Positions 44,269 through 53,712 are shown, numbered from the stretch's first letter. The stretch: 64,000 nt of DNA from Streptomyces mirabilis (GCF_018310535.1 NZ_CP074102.1:3782001-3846000); one strand, 5' to 3'. Notes: generated from the letters alone by a model not told the origin. A program made the numbers and translations.

Positions 44269-45024
44269 CTTCTGGTCCCCTTGTTTGTTCGGTGCGCTGC
44301 TGACCCAGGTGCCCTGAAGCCCGCTGAAGGACGAGCGCACGTGGATCGGGATGTTGTAGCGGCGGGCGTATTCCACACAGCGGTGGAGCAGCACCTTGGA
44401 GCCGGAGGCGGCGAGCTCCAGCATGTCCTCGAAGGCGATCCAGTCGATCTTCTTCGCCTTCTTCACCACCCGCGGGTCGGCGGTGAACACGCCGTCCACG
44501 TCGGTGTAGATCTCGCAGACCTCGGCGTCCAGCGCCGCTGCGAGCGCGACGGCCGTGGTGTCGGACCCGCCGCGCCCGAGCGTGGTGATGTCCTTCTTGT
44601 CCTGCGAGACGCCCTGGAAGCCGGCGACGATGGCGATGTTGCCCTCGTCGAGCGCCGTCCGGATACGGCCCGGCGTGACGTCGATGATCCGCGCTTTGTT
44701 GTGGACCGAGTCGGTGATGACGCCTGCCTGGCTGCCGGTGAAGCTCTGGGCGCTGTGGCCCAGGTTTTTGATCGCCATCGCCAGCAGGGCCATGGAGATC
44801 CGCTCTCCGGCGGTCAGCAGCATGTCGAACTCTCGTCCGCTTGGCATCGGAGATACCTGCTCGGCGAGATCGATCAGCTCGTCCGTCGTGTCGCCCATCG
44901 CGGAAACGACCACGACCACCTGGTGGCCGTTCTTCTTCGCTTCCACGATTCGCTTGGCGACGCGCTTGATGCCCTCGGCATCGGCTACGGAGGAGCCTCC
45001 GTACTTCTGCACGACAAGGCCCAC
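43747..45024 (-). CDS. ask: Aspartate kinase (alpha subunit, full length)
   Basis: A 425-residue aspartokinase catalysing the first step of the aspartate pathway. The kinase domain (about 1-245) starts with [14 protein letters not shown] and has [19 protein letters not shown] and the [13 protein letters not shown] loop; two ACT domains follow (about 265-425), which sense Lys/Thr. GTG 45024 follows AGGAG. The length and ACT layout match the feedback-regulated actinobacterial enzyme. Confidence 0.96.
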   Translation of the reverse strand: MGLVVQKYGGSSVADAEGIKRVAKRIVEAKKNGHQVVVVVSAMGDTTDELIDLAEQVSPMPSGREFDMLLTAGERISMALLAMAIKNLGHSAQSFTGSQAGVITDSVHNKARIIDVTPGRIRTALDEGNIAIVAGFQGVSQDKKDITTLGRGGSDTTAVALAAALDAEVCEIYTDVDGVFTADPRVVKKAKKIDWIAFEDMLELAASGSKVLLHRCVEYARRYNIPIHVRSSFSGLQGTWVSSAPNKQGDQKVEQAIISGVAHDTSEAKVTVVGVPDKPGEAASIFRAIADAEINIDMVVQNVSAASTGLTDISFTLPKTEGRKAIDALEKAKNVIGFDSLRYDDQIGKISLVGAGMKTNPGVTAGFFEALSDAGVNIELISTSEIRISVVTRADDVPEAVRAVHTAFGLDSDSDEAVVYGGTGR

Positions 45025-45322
45025 GTGCGCTCCTCGCTCAATCCGTCTCTGCACCGCACAACTGCGGTCGGCTCAGTCTAACGAGCGGCCGGATTTCCCT
45101 TCCGGAGTATCGAATCGTGAGATGTCCCGCTCACGACGTGATCACTCCGGACCGTCAAGGTCCACCGGGAGTCCACCGGAGTCGTCAGATCCACCGGTTT
45201 CGGCAGGGTTCCTCCGGCCGCTCCGAGCGGCACCTGCCCGCCCACACGCCCCGCCACTCCGGAAAGTGCCCCGTGTCACACGACACCGCCGTGTCTTAAC
45301 TCTCAAGCACTAAGGTTCGGCT

Positions 45323-46078
45323 GTGCGTGTACTCCTGGTGGAAGACGATCAGCCGGTCGCCGAGTCACTGCGGCGGGGGCTGCTGCGCTACGGCTTCCAG
45401 GTCGAGTGGGTGACGACCGGCCACGCGGCGCTGGCCCACCAGGGCCCGTACGACGTCGTCCTCCTCGACCTCGGCCTGCCCGACACCGACGGCCTCGACG
45501 TCTGCAAGGCGCTGCGGACCCGCGGTGACGTGCCGATCATCGTGATCAGCGCGCGCAGCGACGAGACCGACCGGGTGGTGGGCCTGGAGATAGGCGCCGA
45601 CGACTACGTCTCCAAGCCCTTCGGCGTACGGGAGGTCATCGCGCGGATAAGGGCGGTGATGCGGCGCGTCCGGCCCCGTACGGACACGTCGGCGGGCCCC
45701 GACCGGTACGGGCCCCGGCTCACCGTCGACCGCAAGGCCGCCCGGGTCCGCCTCGACGGCGTCGAGGTGGCGCTCGCGCCCAAGGAGTACGACCTGCTCG
45801 CCTTCCTCACAGAGGAGCCGGGCGCGCTGATGTCACGCGAACAGATCATGGAAGCGGTCTGGGACGCGAACTGGTTCGGCCCGACGAAGACGCTCGACGT
45901 CCATGTCGCCGCACTGCGGCGCAAGCTCACGGGGGCGATCACCATCGAGGCGGTGCGGGGGGTCGGGTTCCGTCTGGAGGTCGTACGGGATCCGGTGCCG
46001 GACTCGAGGACGACCCCGGACCCGGCCTCGGCCCCGCAGTCGGCCCACGCTCCGGATCAGGGCGCGCCCGGCTCATGA
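45323..46078 (+). CDS. OmpR-family response regulator
   Basis: The 251-residue regulator has a receiver domain (1-118) with VEDDQPVAES, the phospho-Asp in VVLLDLGLPD, and KPFG, then a winged-helix DNA-binding domain (about 128-220: LAPKEYDLLAFL, TLDVHVAALRRKL, RGVGFRLE). A Pro/Ala/Ser-rich tail follows. It is paired with the histidine kinase whose ATG overlaps its stop. GTG start with AAGG upstream. Confidence 0.92.
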   Translation: MRVLLVEDDQPVAESLRRGLLRYGFQVEWVTTGHAALAHQGPYDVVLLDLGLPDTDGLDVCKALRTRGDVPIIVISARSDETDRVVGLEIGADDYVSKPFGVREVIARIRAVMRRVRPRTDTSAGPDRYGPRLTVDRKAARVRLDGVEVALAPKEYDLLAFLTEEPGALMSREQIMEAVWDANWFGPTKTLDVHVAALRRKLTGAITIEAVRGVGFRLEVVRDPVPDSRTTPDPASAPQSAHAPDQGAPGS

Positions 46079-47370
46079 TCCGGCAGCTCATCGTCAGTTA
46101 CGTCCTGCTGGTGGCCGTCGCGCTGACCGCGTTCACCGTGCCGGTGGCCTTCACGCTGACCTCTCAGCTGCGCGGCGACACCGAGGCCTCGGTGCGCCGG
46201 GAAGCGACCACGATGGCACTCATGCTGGCGCAGGGCGATCCCGCCTCACGCGCCGCGCTGAACCGGCTGGCGACGGCGTACGCCGACCGGACGCCCGGCC
46301 GTGTGGACGTGCTCCCGGCCTCCGGCACGGACGGGACGGACACGGCACGCTGGGGCGACGGCGCGCTGCGGGTGACGGTTCCGGCGATCAGGGACAACCA
46401 TGTCGTGGGCGCGGTGCGCGTCACGTACCCGACCTCCGATCTGACCGCCCGGCTGTGGCGGATCTGGGGCTTCCGGGTGATCCTCGCCGTCGGTGTGCTG
46501 GCGGTGGCCGCCGGGCTCGGCGCGCTGGTGGCGCGCCGGCTGACCCGGCCGCTGCGCCAGCTCAACGAGATGGCGAGCAAGTTCGGCGACGGGGATCTGA
46601 CCGCGCGCTCGCCGGTGACCGGACCGCCGGAGACCCAGCGCCTGGCCCGCACCCTCAACTCGGGCGCGGAACGCCTGGACACCCTCATCGACTCGCAGCG
46701 GATCTTCGTCGCCGACGCCTCCCACCAGCTCCGTACCCCGCTCACGGCGTTGCGCCTGTCCCTCGACAACATCGCGGACGGGGTCGAGGACGAGTTCGTG
46801 CGCGAGGACGTGGACCAGGCCACCGCCGAGGTCGTCCGGATGAGCCGGCTGGTGAACGGGCTGCTCGTGCTCGCCCGTGCCGAGGCGAAGGTCTCGGCGG
46901 CGGAGGCGCTGCCGCTGCGGGAGCTGGTGGAGAACCGGCTCACGGTGTGGCGGCCGGCCGCCGAGGAGCGCGGGGTCACCATCGCGCAGGACGGGGATCT
47001 CTGCGGCCGGTCGCTCGTGCTGGCCGGTCCCGGTCACCTCGACCAGGTGCTGGACAACATCCTGTCGAACGCCCTGGAGGTCTCCCCGGACGGTTCGGTG
47101 ATCACCGTGAAGGTGGCGGTCCGCCCCGACGAGGTGGTGCTCTCGGTGCTGGACCAGGGCCCCGGCATGTCCGACGCGGAGAAGGCCCGCGCCTTCGACC
47201 GCTTCTGGCGCGGCCAGGGCCTCACCGGGCGCTCCGGCTCCGGGCTCGGCCTCTCCATCGTCAAACAGCTGGTGACGGACGACGGCGGGACCGTGGCCCT
47301 GCGCGACGCGCCCGGCGGCGGGCTGTGGGTGGCCGTCAGCCTTCGGGCATCGCCGAGGAGTGGTGGTTGA
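46075..47370 (+). CDS. Sensor histidine kinase
   Basis: A 431-residue membrane kinase: TM1 (about 5-30), a short periplasmic loop of about 100 residues, TM2 (about 135-160), a HAMP domain (RRLTRPLRQLNEMASKFGDGDL), an H-box (DASHQLRTPLTALRL), an N-box (DNILSNALEVSP), and G-boxes (DQGPGMSD, GLGLSIVKQLV). It should phosphorylate the response regulator just upstream. The signal is unknown. Its 3' end overlaps the convergent gene at 47336 by 35 bp. Confidence 0.92.
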   Translation: MIRQLIVSYVLLVAVALTAFTVPVAFTLTSQLRGDTEASVRREATTMALMLAQGDPASRAALNRLATAYADRTPGRVDVLPASGTDGTDTARWGDGALRVTVPAIRDNHVVGAVRVTYPTSDLTARLWRIWGFRVILAVGVLAVAAGLGALVARRLTRPLRQLNEMASKFGDGDLTARSPVTGPPETQRLARTLNSGAERLDTLIDSQRIFVADASHQLRTPLTALRLSLDNIADGVEDEFVREDVDQATAEVVRMSRLVNGLLVLARAEAKVSAAEALPLRELVENRLTVWRPAAEERGVTIAQDGDLCGRSLVLAGPGHLDQVLDNILSNALEVSPDGSVITVKVAVRPDEVVLSVLDQGPGMSDAEKARAFDRFWRGQGLTGRSGSGLGLSIVKQLVTDDGGTVALRDAPGGGLWVAVSLRASPRSGG

Positions 47371-47836
47371 CGATCAGCCACTTGCCGCCGCGCTTCTCGT
47401 ACTCGTACGTGTAGCGGGCCCCGACGGTGCGCCTGGCGCCGGTGTCCGGGTCGGTGAGCGTGAACTCGTACAGGCCGGTGTCGATGGCGGAGTTCTCGTC
47501 GAGGACGTTGACGATCGTCTCGATCTTCTTGCCGACCGGCTTGTTCTCGAGGAAGTGCTCGAAGTAGTCGACGATCTCGGCGTGCGTGTCGCGGATCTTG
47601 TTGGAGACGGTGGGCAGCAGGACGGCGTCGGAGGCGTAGCGGTCGGCCACCTTCTCCGGGTCGCCGGTCTTCAGCGCGGCGTTCCAGCCGTCGAAGAGCG
47701 CGGCGATCCGCGCCTTGGTGGGCGGCTTCTGCGGGGCCGCGCTGGCCGACGTGCCGATCCCGACGCCCGCGGCGCCCGCCGCGACGAGGGCGGAGACGGT
47801 GACGACGGCGGCGCGCTTGCGTATCTGGCGCTTCAT
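47336..47836 (-). CDS. Secreted SgcJ/EcaC-type (NTF2-like) protein
   Basis: The 166-residue protein has a signal peptide (MKRQIRKRAAVVTVSALVAAGAAG, cleavage near ASA-AP) and an NTF2-like cone fold: IAALFDGWNAALKTGDPEKVADRYASDAVLLPT, then RARYTYEYEKRGGKWLIVNHHSS-like strands. These match the SgcJ/EcaC family, which includes calcium/calmodulin kinase II association-like domains. No catalytic residues are obvious. It ends inside the 3' end of the kinase gene, so the two mRNAs overlap antisense. Confidence 0.8.
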   Translation of the reverse strand: MKRQIRKRAAVVTVSALVAAGAAGVGIGTSASAAPQKPPTKARIAALFDGWNAALKTGDPEKVADRYASDAVLLPTVSNKIRDTHAEIVDYFEHFLENKPVGKKIETIVNVLDENSAIDTGLYEFTLTDPDTGARRTVGARYTYEYEKRGGKWLIVNHHSSAMPEG

Positions 47837-48025
47837 GAAAACTCCAGTGCGGTGGGGGTACTTGCGGGGTGCTCCGCTTGCTGTGGGAGCGACTCCAGCC
47901 TCTCTTCGCGCCGGTTAGGGGCCGTCCAGCGGACGTGCAGGGCTGATCCAACTCACGGCCAACTCACGCTGTGCGAGGGGGTGGTGACGGGCGTGTGCGG
48001 GTGCCGGGTGGGGTAAGGGGCGTGG

Positions 48026-48748
48026 GTGACGGGCGAGTTGATGCTGGGCGGGATCGTGCTGTTGGGGTCCTGCGTGCAATGGCTGACCGGGATGGGCTTC
48101 GCGCTCGTCGCCGTGCCGGCGCTGGTGCTGCTCCTCGGGCCGGCCGAGGGTGTCGTCCTCGCGAACTGCGTCGCCGGGGCGATCTGTGTCGTGGGGCTGG
48201 CCGGTGGGTGGCGGCGGGTACGGCCGCGCGCCATGGTGCCGTTGTGCCTGGCGGCGGCGCTCACCGTGCCGGTGGGCAGCTGGGTCGCGCGGCGGCTGCC
48301 GCCGGCGGCGCTGTTGGTTTTCATGGGCGCGCTGGTGACGGTCGCCGTGGTCGTGGTCATGCGGGGCGTCCGGCTGCCCGCGCTGCGTGGCACTCGGGGT
48401 GCGGTGGCCGCGGGGGCGGCGGGCGGGTTCATGAACTCGGCGGCGGGGGTGGGGGGTCCGCCGGTCTCCCTGTACGCCCTCAACGCGGGCTGGACGGTGC
48501 GGGAGTTCGTGCCGAACGCGCTGTTCTACGGGGTGGTGGTGAACGCCTTCTCGGTGGCTTCGAACGGCGTTCCGCATCTGGGGCCGGCGCGGTGGGGGGT
48601 CGTGGTGACGGGGACGGTGGTGGGGGCGTCGATCGGGAGGGTGCTTGCCGATCGGGTGCCGGAGCAGCGGGCGCGGGTGCTGGTTCTGTTGCTGGCGTTG
48701 GCCGGCGGGCTCACCACGTTAGGGAAGGGGTTGTGGGGGTTGGGGTGA
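48026..48748 (+). CDS. TSUP (TauE/SafE) family membrane transporter
   Basis: A 240-residue protein with about 7-8 helices. The two TSUP half-repeats can be seen: LLGSCVQWLTGMGFALVAVPAL and GAAGGFMNSAAGVGGPPVSLYAL. TSUP proteins export sulfite, sulfoacetate or other organosulfur anions, or import related compounds. The GTG is preceded by AAGGGG. It is transcribed alone, convergent with the MarR gene. The substrate is unknown. Confidence 0.88.
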   Translation: MTGELMLGGIVLLGSCVQWLTGMGFALVAVPALVLLLGPAEGVVLANCVAGAICVVGLAGGWRRVRPRAMVPLCLAAALTVPVGSWVARRLPPAALLVFMGALVTVAVVVVMRGVRLPALRGTRGAVAAGAAGGFMNSAAGVGGPPVSLYALNAGWTVREFVPNALFYGVVVNAFSVASNGVPHLGPARWGVVVTGTVVGASIGRVLADRVPEQRARVLVLLLALAGGLTTLGKGLWGLG

Positions 48749-48839
48749 CCTGTGGTGGGGCGCCTGGTACCGGTGGTGGGGCGCCGGTGGCGGGTCGGGG
48801 CCGTGCCGGTACGTCGCGGTGGTCGGTGGCTGCGGGGGG

Positions 48840-49364
48840 TCAGTCGTTGCGGAGTGTCGTGGGCTTGCGGCCGGGGGTCGCTGAGCGGGGTGGGGTCGTG
48901 CGCATGTGGGTACGGACCCGGCCCAGTACGTCGCTGAGTGTGGTGATGTCCGAGCGGTTCAGGGGTGTGACGAGGAGTCTGCGTACGACCGCCACGTGGC
49001 CCGGCATCACTCGGCCGAGGAGCTCTTGGCCCTGTGGGGTGGCCGTGACGTTGACGCTGCGTTCGTCGTCCGCCGAAGGTGCCCTGGTGACCAGTCCCGC
49101 CTTGGCCAACTGGGCCACCTGGTAGGTCAGTCCGCTGCGGCTGTGGACCAGGCGGTCGGCGATGTCGGTCATCCGCAGCTGCCCCTCGGGGGCCTGCCCG
49201 AGCACGGCGAGGATCTGGAACTGGGTGTAGCTGAGGCCGCCCTCGTCGCGCAGCTGCTGGTCGACGGCGTGCTGGAGCAGGCTGCTGACCTCCATCAGGG
49301 CGAAGTAGGCGGCCAGTTGCTCGGGATCCAGTCGCTCGGGATCGGGGGGCGGTGTGTCGGGCAT
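48840..49364 (-). CDS. MarR-family transcriptional regulator
   Basis: The 174-residue product has the MarR winged helix: LLQHAVDQQLRDEGGLSYTQFQILAVLGQ, LRMTDIADRLVHSRSGLTYQVAQLAKAGLVTR and the DDERSVNV wing. ATG 49364 (MPDTPPPDPERL) is preferred because the region above holds the operator. A -10-like TAAACT lies so close (49377-49372) that the mRNA may be leaderless. It is divergent from the cupin gene, its likely target. Confidence 0.88.
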   Translation of the reverse strand: MPDTPPPDPERLDPEQLAAYFALMEVSSLLQHAVDQQLRDEGGLSYTQFQILAVLGQAPEGQLRMTDIADRLVHSRSGLTYQVAQLAKAGLVTRAPSADDERSVNVTATPQGQELLGRVMPGHVAVVRRLLVTPLNRSDITTLSDVLGRVRTHMRTTPPRSATPGRKPTTLRND

Positions 49365-49371
49365 GACCAAG

Positions 49372-49432
49372 AGTTTACTTGCTGCGAATTCGAAGCAGAA
49401 GTAAGGTCGCCATGTGTTTCGAATTCGCAGCA
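49372..49432. promoter_or_regulatory. Divergent promoters with MarR-type inverted repeat
   Basis: TGCTGCGAATTCGAA (49380-49394) and TTCGAATTCGCAGCA (49418-49432) are perfect inverted copies 23 bp apart. Rightwards, TTGCTG (49379) and TAAGGT (49402) form a -35/-10 pair with 17-bp spacing; the left arm overlaps this -35. Leftwards, TTCTGC and TAAACT lie 17 bp apart. A MarR dimer on the arms would control both genes. Confidence 0.65.
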
Positions 49433-49459
49433 TCTGCCACAGTGAAGGAGAGACTGGTC

Positions 49460-49927
49460 ATGAGCATGGCTTATCTCGCGCAGGCCGATCAGCAGCAGAA
49501 GCTCGAGTGGCTCGACGGTGGTGTCTTCGCCGTGTTGCTGGACAGCGCGGCCACCGATGGGCAGCTGACCGTCGGGCGGTTCAGCGTCAACAAGGGCGAG
49601 GCGCCGCCGTACCACCTGCACACCCGTGAGGACGAGGTCTTCATGCTGATCAAGGGCACCGCGCTGGTCTGGTCCGACGATCAGGAGATGGAGCTGTCCG
49701 AGGGCGGCATCGTCTATCTGCCCAAGAACGTCCCGCACGGCTACCGGATCACCTCCGACACGGCCGACCTGCTGATGATCTGCACCCCCGGCGGCATCGA
49801 GGGCATGTTCCGGCACGCCGGCCGTGATCTGGCCACACCTCGACCCGAGGGTTTCCGGATCGCGCCGGAGCTGCTGGCCGAAGCCGCCGACAAGTACGGA
49901 CAGGTCGTTCTGGGACCGCCCCGCTGA
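49460..49927 (+). CDS. Cupin-domain protein (quercetin dioxygenase-like)
   Basis: A 155-residue single-domain cupin. Motif 1 is PPYHLHTREDEVFMLIKG (His, His, Glu metal ligands) and motif 2 is LPKNVPHGYRIT. It resembles bacterial quercetinase-like/metal-binding cupins that act on flavonoids or other aromatics; some are only binding proteins. GAAGGAGAG precedes the ATG at 49460. It is followed by an alpha/beta hydrolase gene 37 bp later in the same direction. Confidence 0.85.
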   Translation: MSMAYLAQADQQQKLEWLDGGVFAVLLDSAATDGQLTVGRFSVNKGEAPPYHLHTREDEVFMLIKGTALVWSDDQEMELSEGGIVYLPKNVPHGYRITSDTADLLMICTPGGIEGMFRHAGRDLATPRPEGFRIAPELLAEAADKYGQVVLGPPR

Positions 49928-49964
49928 CCGACGCCCACCCCCGCTCACCGATGAGAGGTCCCTC

Positions 49965-50861
49965 ATGACCCAGCAGCAACGCCAAGCCCTTGATGAGCTC
50001 CTTCGGCACGCCCCGTTCGACATCGGCGGTGAACTCGGCGAACAGCGCGCCCTCTTCCACGAGATGATCGCGTCCGTGCCGCTGCCCGAAGACGTCACGG
50101 CCACGCAGGGCCGGCTCGGTGGCATACCGGTCGTCACCGTCGAGACTCCGGGTAACGATTCCTCGGCTGTGGTGCTCTACTTCCACGGCGGCGCCTACGC
50201 CCTCGGCTCGGCCGCCGACTCCGTGGGACTGGCCGCCGACGTGGCCCGGCGTGTCGGGGTCCGTGCCGTCTCGGTGGACTACCGGCTGGCCCCGGAGCAT
50301 CCGTTCCCCTCGGCCGTCGACGACGCCGTGGCCGCCTATCGCGCCCTGCTCGCGGACGGGACACCCAGCTCCAAGATCGCGTTCGTCGGCGAGTCCGCGG
50401 GCGGCGGGCTGGTGGTGGCCACGCTCGTCGCGCTCAAGGAGGCGGGGCTGCCGCAGCCGTCGTCGGCCGTGGTCTTCTCCCCGTGGGCCGATCTGACCCT
50501 GTCCGGGGACAGTCTGACCGGCAAGGCCGACGTCGATCCCGCGCTGACCGCCAAGGGACTGCAGATCCGCGCCCGCGACTACCTGGGCGAGACCGACCCC
50601 GCCACGCCGCTGGCCAGCCCGGTCCACGCCGACCTGACGGGGCTCGCGCCCCTGCTCATCCAGGTCGGTTCGCACGAGATCCTGCTGGACGACGCCGTAC
50701 GACTGGCCGCCCGCGCGGCCGAGCACGACGTGGCGGTCGAGCTGCAGGTCTGGCCCCAGGTCCCGCACGTCTTCCAGGGGTTCGCCGCGCTGCTCGACGA
50801 CGCCGACGCCGCGCTGACCTCCGCCGCCGCCTTCACCCGGGCGCACTGGCCCGCCGACTGA
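49965..50861 (+). CDS. Alpha/beta hydrolase, HSL-type esterase
   Basis: The 298-residue enzyme belongs to the hormone-sensitive lipase group: an oxyanion HGGAYALGS, nucleophile GESAGGG, and catalytic Asp/His near LLDDAV and WPQVPHVFQGF. VDYRLAPEHPFPSAVDD is diagnostic. It should hydrolyse short acyl esters. GAGAGG lies 8 bp upstream of the ATG. Probably in an operon with the cupin gene and under the MarR regulator. Confidence 0.9.
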   Translation: MTQQQRQALDELLRHAPFDIGGELGEQRALFHEMIASVPLPEDVTATQGRLGGIPVVTVETPGNDSSAVVLYFHGGAYALGSAADSVGLAADVARRVGVRAVSVDYRLAPEHPFPSAVDDAVAAYRALLADGTPSSKIAFVGESAGGGLVVATLVALKEAGLPQPSSAVVFSPWADLTLSGDSLTGKADVDPALTAKGLQIRARDYLGETDPATPLASPVHADLTGLAPLLIQVGSHEILLDDAVRLAARAAEHDVAVELQVWPQVPHVFQGFAALLDDADAALTSAAAFTRAHWPAD

Positions 50862-50874
50862 CCCCGGACCGGGG

Positions 50875-51534
50875 CTACTTGGACGACCTGATGCCGAGCG
50901 GGCCGCCGATCTCCTCGGCCATGACCCGGCCCGCCTCCTCCGCGAGGACCTCCTCGCCGAGGTCCTGGTCGGTGTCGAGGCCGTTGAGGTCGTCCAGGGG
51001 CTGGTTCAGACGGACGTGGGCCACCAGGGACTGGAGGGCGCGCAGGGCCGCCGAGGTGGTGGACCCCCAGTTGGAGAAGTAGGAGAACTGCCACCACCAC
51101 AGGGCTTCGGTGGTGCGGCCCGCGCGGTAGTGGGCCATGCCGTGGCGCAGATCGGTGATGACGTCCGCGAGGTCGTCCGAGATGCGGCAGGCCACCGGGG
51201 CCTTGCGCGGTTCGTACGGGTCGAACACCTCGGAGTAGACGTCGATCGGTTCCAGCATGACCGCGAGACGCTCGCGCAGGTCGTCGACGTCCGGCTCCGG
51301 ACCGAGGTCCGGCTCGTAGCGCTCGTCGGGGACGATGTCCTCGTGCGCGCCGAGACGGCCGCCCGCCAGCAGCAGCTGGGACACCTCCAGGAGGAGGAAG
51401 GGCACGGCGGAGTCGGGCTCGTCGCCCTTCGCCACTTCGGTGACGGCGACGATGAAGCTCTCGACCTGGTCCGCGATCTGGACCACGAAGTCGTCGGGGT
51501 CCTGACTGGTCGCGTGCAGCGTGGCGTCAGACAT
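50875..51534 (-). CDS. DUF5063 domain protein
   Basis: A 219-residue acidic protein with the family segments [37 protein letters not shown] and [19 protein letters not shown]5063 genes lie next to recR in actinobacteria as here; no function is known. Its start overlaps the recR stop by 8 bp. Last gene of the ybaB-recR operon. Confidence 0.88.
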   Translation of the reverse strand: MSDATLHATSQDPDDFVVQIADQVESFIVAVTEVAKGDEPDSAVPFLLLEVSQLLLAGGRLGAHEDIVPDERYEPDLGPEPDVDDLRERLAVMLEPIDVYSEVFDPYEPRKAPVACRISDDLADVITDLRHGMAHYRAGRTTEALWWWQFSYFSNWGSTTSAALRALQSLVAHVRLNQPLDDLNGLDTDQDLGEEVLAEEAGRVMAEEIGGPLGIRSSK

Positions 51535-52126
51535 CTAGGAGTCGTCTCCCCTCGAAGGCGCGACCGAGTGTGACCTCGTCCGCGTATTCCAGGTCGCCAC
51601 CCACCGGGAGGCCGCTGGCCAGGCGGGTGACCCTGAGGCCCATGGGCTTGATCATGCGGGCGAGGTACGTGGCCGTCGCCTCGCCCTCCAGGTTCGGGTC
51701 CGTGGCGAGGATGAGCTCCGTGACCGTGCCGTCGGCGAGACGGGCGAGGAGTTCCCTTATCCGGAGGTCGTCCGGGCCGACGCCCTCGATCGGGCTGATC
51801 GCGCCGCCCAGCACGTGGTACTTGCCCCGGAACTCGCGCGTCCGCTCGATCGCGACGACGTCCTTGGGCTCCTCGACCACACAGATGACGGTCAGGTCCC
51901 GACGCGGGTCGCGGCAGATGTTGCACAGTTCCTCCTGCGCCACATTGCCGCAGGTCGCGCAGAAGCGGACCTTCGCCTTGACCTCCATGAGGCACTGAGC
52001 GAGCCGGCGGACGTCCGTCGGCTCGGCCTGCAGGATGTGGAAGGCGATCCGCTGCGCGCTCTTGGGACCGACGCCGGGCAGCCGCCCCAACTCGTCGATG
52101 AGGTCCTGGACCACGCCTTCGTACAC
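51527..52126 (-). CDS. recR: Recombination mediator RecR
   Basis: This 199-residue DNA-repair protein has the helix-hairpin-helix ([22 protein letters not shown]), a four-cysteine zinc finger ([16 protein letters not shown]), and a Toprim domain ([15 protein letters not shown] to [16 protein letters not shown]). With RecF and RecO it loads RecA at gaps. It matches the family in length and start. It lies 57 bp downstream of ybaB. Confidence 0.97.
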   Translation of the reverse strand: MYEGVVQDLIDELGRLPGVGPKSAQRIAFHILQAEPTDVRRLAQCLMEVKAKVRFCATCGNVAQEELCNICRDPRRDLTVICVVEEPKDVVAIERTREFRGKYHVLGGAISPIEGVGPDDLRIRELLARLADGTVTELILATDPNLEGEATATYLARMIKPMGLRVTRLASGLPVGGDLEYADEVTLGRAFEGRRLLDV

Positions 52127-52183
52127 GGACTGCCGCCCTTCCTGGAATCTTTCAGTACGTACGGTAGTTGGCCGCCGCCGGTC

Positions 52184-52525
52184 TTAGAAAGGCAGGCCGG
52201 GGATGCCGCTGCCGCCGAGGCCCTGGGCGAGCGGGCCGAGCTTCTGCTGCTGGAGCGCCTGGGCGTTCTCGTTGGCCGCCTGGACCGCCGCGACGACCAG
52301 GTCGGCGAGGGTCTCGGTGTCCTCGGGGTCCACGGCCTTCGGGTCGATGACCAGGGCGCGCAGCTCACCCGAGCCCGTCACCGTCGCCGTCACCAGACCG
52401 CCACCCGCCTGGCCTTCGACTTCGGTGCGCGCGAGTTCCTCCTGCGCGTTGGCGAGGTCCTGTTGCATCTTCTGGGCCTGCTGGAGCAGCTGCTGCATAT
52501 TGGGCTGGCCACCACCGGGAATCAC
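52184..52525 (-). CDS. ybaB: YbaB/EbfC nucleoid-associated protein
   Basis: The 113-residue protein has the YbaB core: [23 protein letters not shown] (helix), [27 protein letters not shown] (strands) and a long C-terminal helix. YbaB forms dimers that bind DNA and compact the nucleoid. It is the first gene of the ybaB-recR-DUF5063 operon. The C-tail [12 protein letters not shown] is usual in Streptomyces. Confidence 0.95.
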   Translation of the reverse strand: MIPGGGQPNMQQLLQQAQKMQQDLANAQEELARTEVEGQAGGGLVTATVTGSGELRALVIDPKAVDPEDTETLADLVVAAVQAANENAQALQQQKLGPLAQGLGGSGIPGLPF

Positions 52526-52827
52526 GATCAGCTCCTGGTCCGTACGGCTGTCTGGACGGGGTTTTCCCGTTCAGCACGAGCCTACGTGGTTGGCGGGGCC
52601 GTCGCCCAAGCACTCTTTCGAGTGAGACGATCTCGAAGCCTATACCTGACCAAGACCCTCTTCCGGGCGGAAAAGCGGCGAAACCCGGGCCATCGCCACC
52701 CATTGGGCGGTAGGAAGGGGGCGGCGCTTCGGCACCACACGTCACTTGACATCACACACCGTCACCAGACACAACGTCACCAGCAACATCACCAGCTTCG
52801 TCGTCCTTCGCCAGTAGGGAGTGCCGG
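52526..52827. other. Divergent promoter region between ybaB and SLATT genes
   Basis: This 302-bp region has CACCAG words at 52763, 52778 and 52790 just before the SLATT gene, with 15- and 12-bp steps. No signal recognition particle RNA or tRNA signature was found by eye, although such RNAs can lie near recR in other bacteria. Confidence 0.4.
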
Positions 52828-53568
52828 GTGAGCCAGCCGGAGATGCAGCCCGAGGGGCCGCCCCAGGACGGGCGGGACGGCGGGGCCGCGGGGACCCGGC
52901 CGGGTGATCTGACCGGCCGGGCGTTTCCGCTCGGGGACTGGGGGGAGCCGGCCGAGCGGCTCCATGAGCTGTACCGGTGGGTGGAGCGGGGGGCGCTCGA
53001 CACGGCGTCCTGGTATCTCGCGAACCGGGTGTGGAAGCGGCGGGGGGCGCGGGTGCTGCGGGGCGGGGCGGCGGCGGGCGCGGCGGCGGGGGCCGCGCTT
53101 CCCCTGCTGGACCTCACGGGGGTGGTCGGCGGGGTCGCCCCCTGGGGGTATCTCGCGCTACTGCTCGGGGTCGCGTGCGTGGCCGGGGACCGGTTCTTCG
53201 GGGTGACCTCCGGGTGGATAAGGGACGTGGCGACCGCGCAGGCGGTGCAGCGGCGGTTGCAGGTGTTGCAGTTCGACTGGGCGTCGGAGAGTGTGCGGGA
53301 GGTTCTGGGGCCGACGGAGGGGACCGCCAGTGAGGCGGCGGATCGGTGTCTGGGGGTGCTGCGGAGGTTTTCGGAGGATATGACGGAGTTGGTGCGGGTG
53401 GAGACGGCGGACTGGATGGTGGAGTTCCGGACCGGGCCCGCGCCGCTGGGCATCCAGTCGTCCCTGGCCGGGGTTCCTCGGGGGGAGGGTGCGTCGCCCG
53501 GGCGGCTGCCGTTGCCGCCGGGCACCCGCCCGAACATGCCCCGCCAGCGCCCCCCGGAGCCGCGCTAG
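52828..53568 (+). CDS. SLATT-domain two-TM protein
   Basis: A 246-residue protein with a helical pair (VLRGGAAAGAAAGAALPLLDLTG and YLALLLGVACVAGDRFFG) flanked by helices that match the SLATT (SMODS/SLOG-associating 2TM) fold. SLATT proteins are proposed pore-forming effectors in nucleotide-signalling defence, but the copy next to recR is conserved in Streptomyces and no SLOG or SMODS partner is adjacent. The start is GTG. The C-terminal 50 residues are Pro/Gly-rich. Confidence 0.78.
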   Translation: MSQPEMQPEGPPQDGRDGGAAGTRPGDLTGRAFPLGDWGEPAERLHELYRWVERGALDTASWYLANRVWKRRGARVLRGGAAAGAAAGAALPLLDLTGVVGGVAPWGYLALLLGVACVAGDRFFGVTSGWIRDVATAQAVQRRLQVLQFDWASESVREVLGPTEGTASEAADRCLGVLRRFSEDMTELVRVETADWMVEFRTGPAPLGIQSSLAGVPRGEGASPGRLPLPPGTRPNMPRQRPPEPR

Positions 53569-53575
53569 CGTTCCC

Positions 53576-53712
53576 TCGCCCCGCCGCCCCAGGGACTCCG
53601 CCCCTTCCACCCCGCATCGGCCTGGACGGCCTCGTCCTCATACGCCGGACCGGCTGAAGATGCGCGCCGACGCCCTCAAGGGGCGCGGGGAACCGCGCGA
53701 CCAGCCCCCACC
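53576..53712. repeat. Composite GC-rich repeat, related copy 3
   Basis: It begins CGCCCCGCCGCCCC and GACTCCGCCCC, as in copies 1 and 2, and ends with an inverted version of the hairpin block (GGGGCGCGGGGAACCGCGCG followed by CCAGCCCCCACC). It follows the SLATT gene and precedes the PstS-like pseudogene end, fitting a bidirectional terminator role. Confidence 0.6.

Noticed and set aside
52526..52827. Possible signal recognition particle RNA near recR
   Set aside because: GGTCAGG occurs on the minus strand, but the following GGAAG loop and paired arms expected in the RNA are absent.
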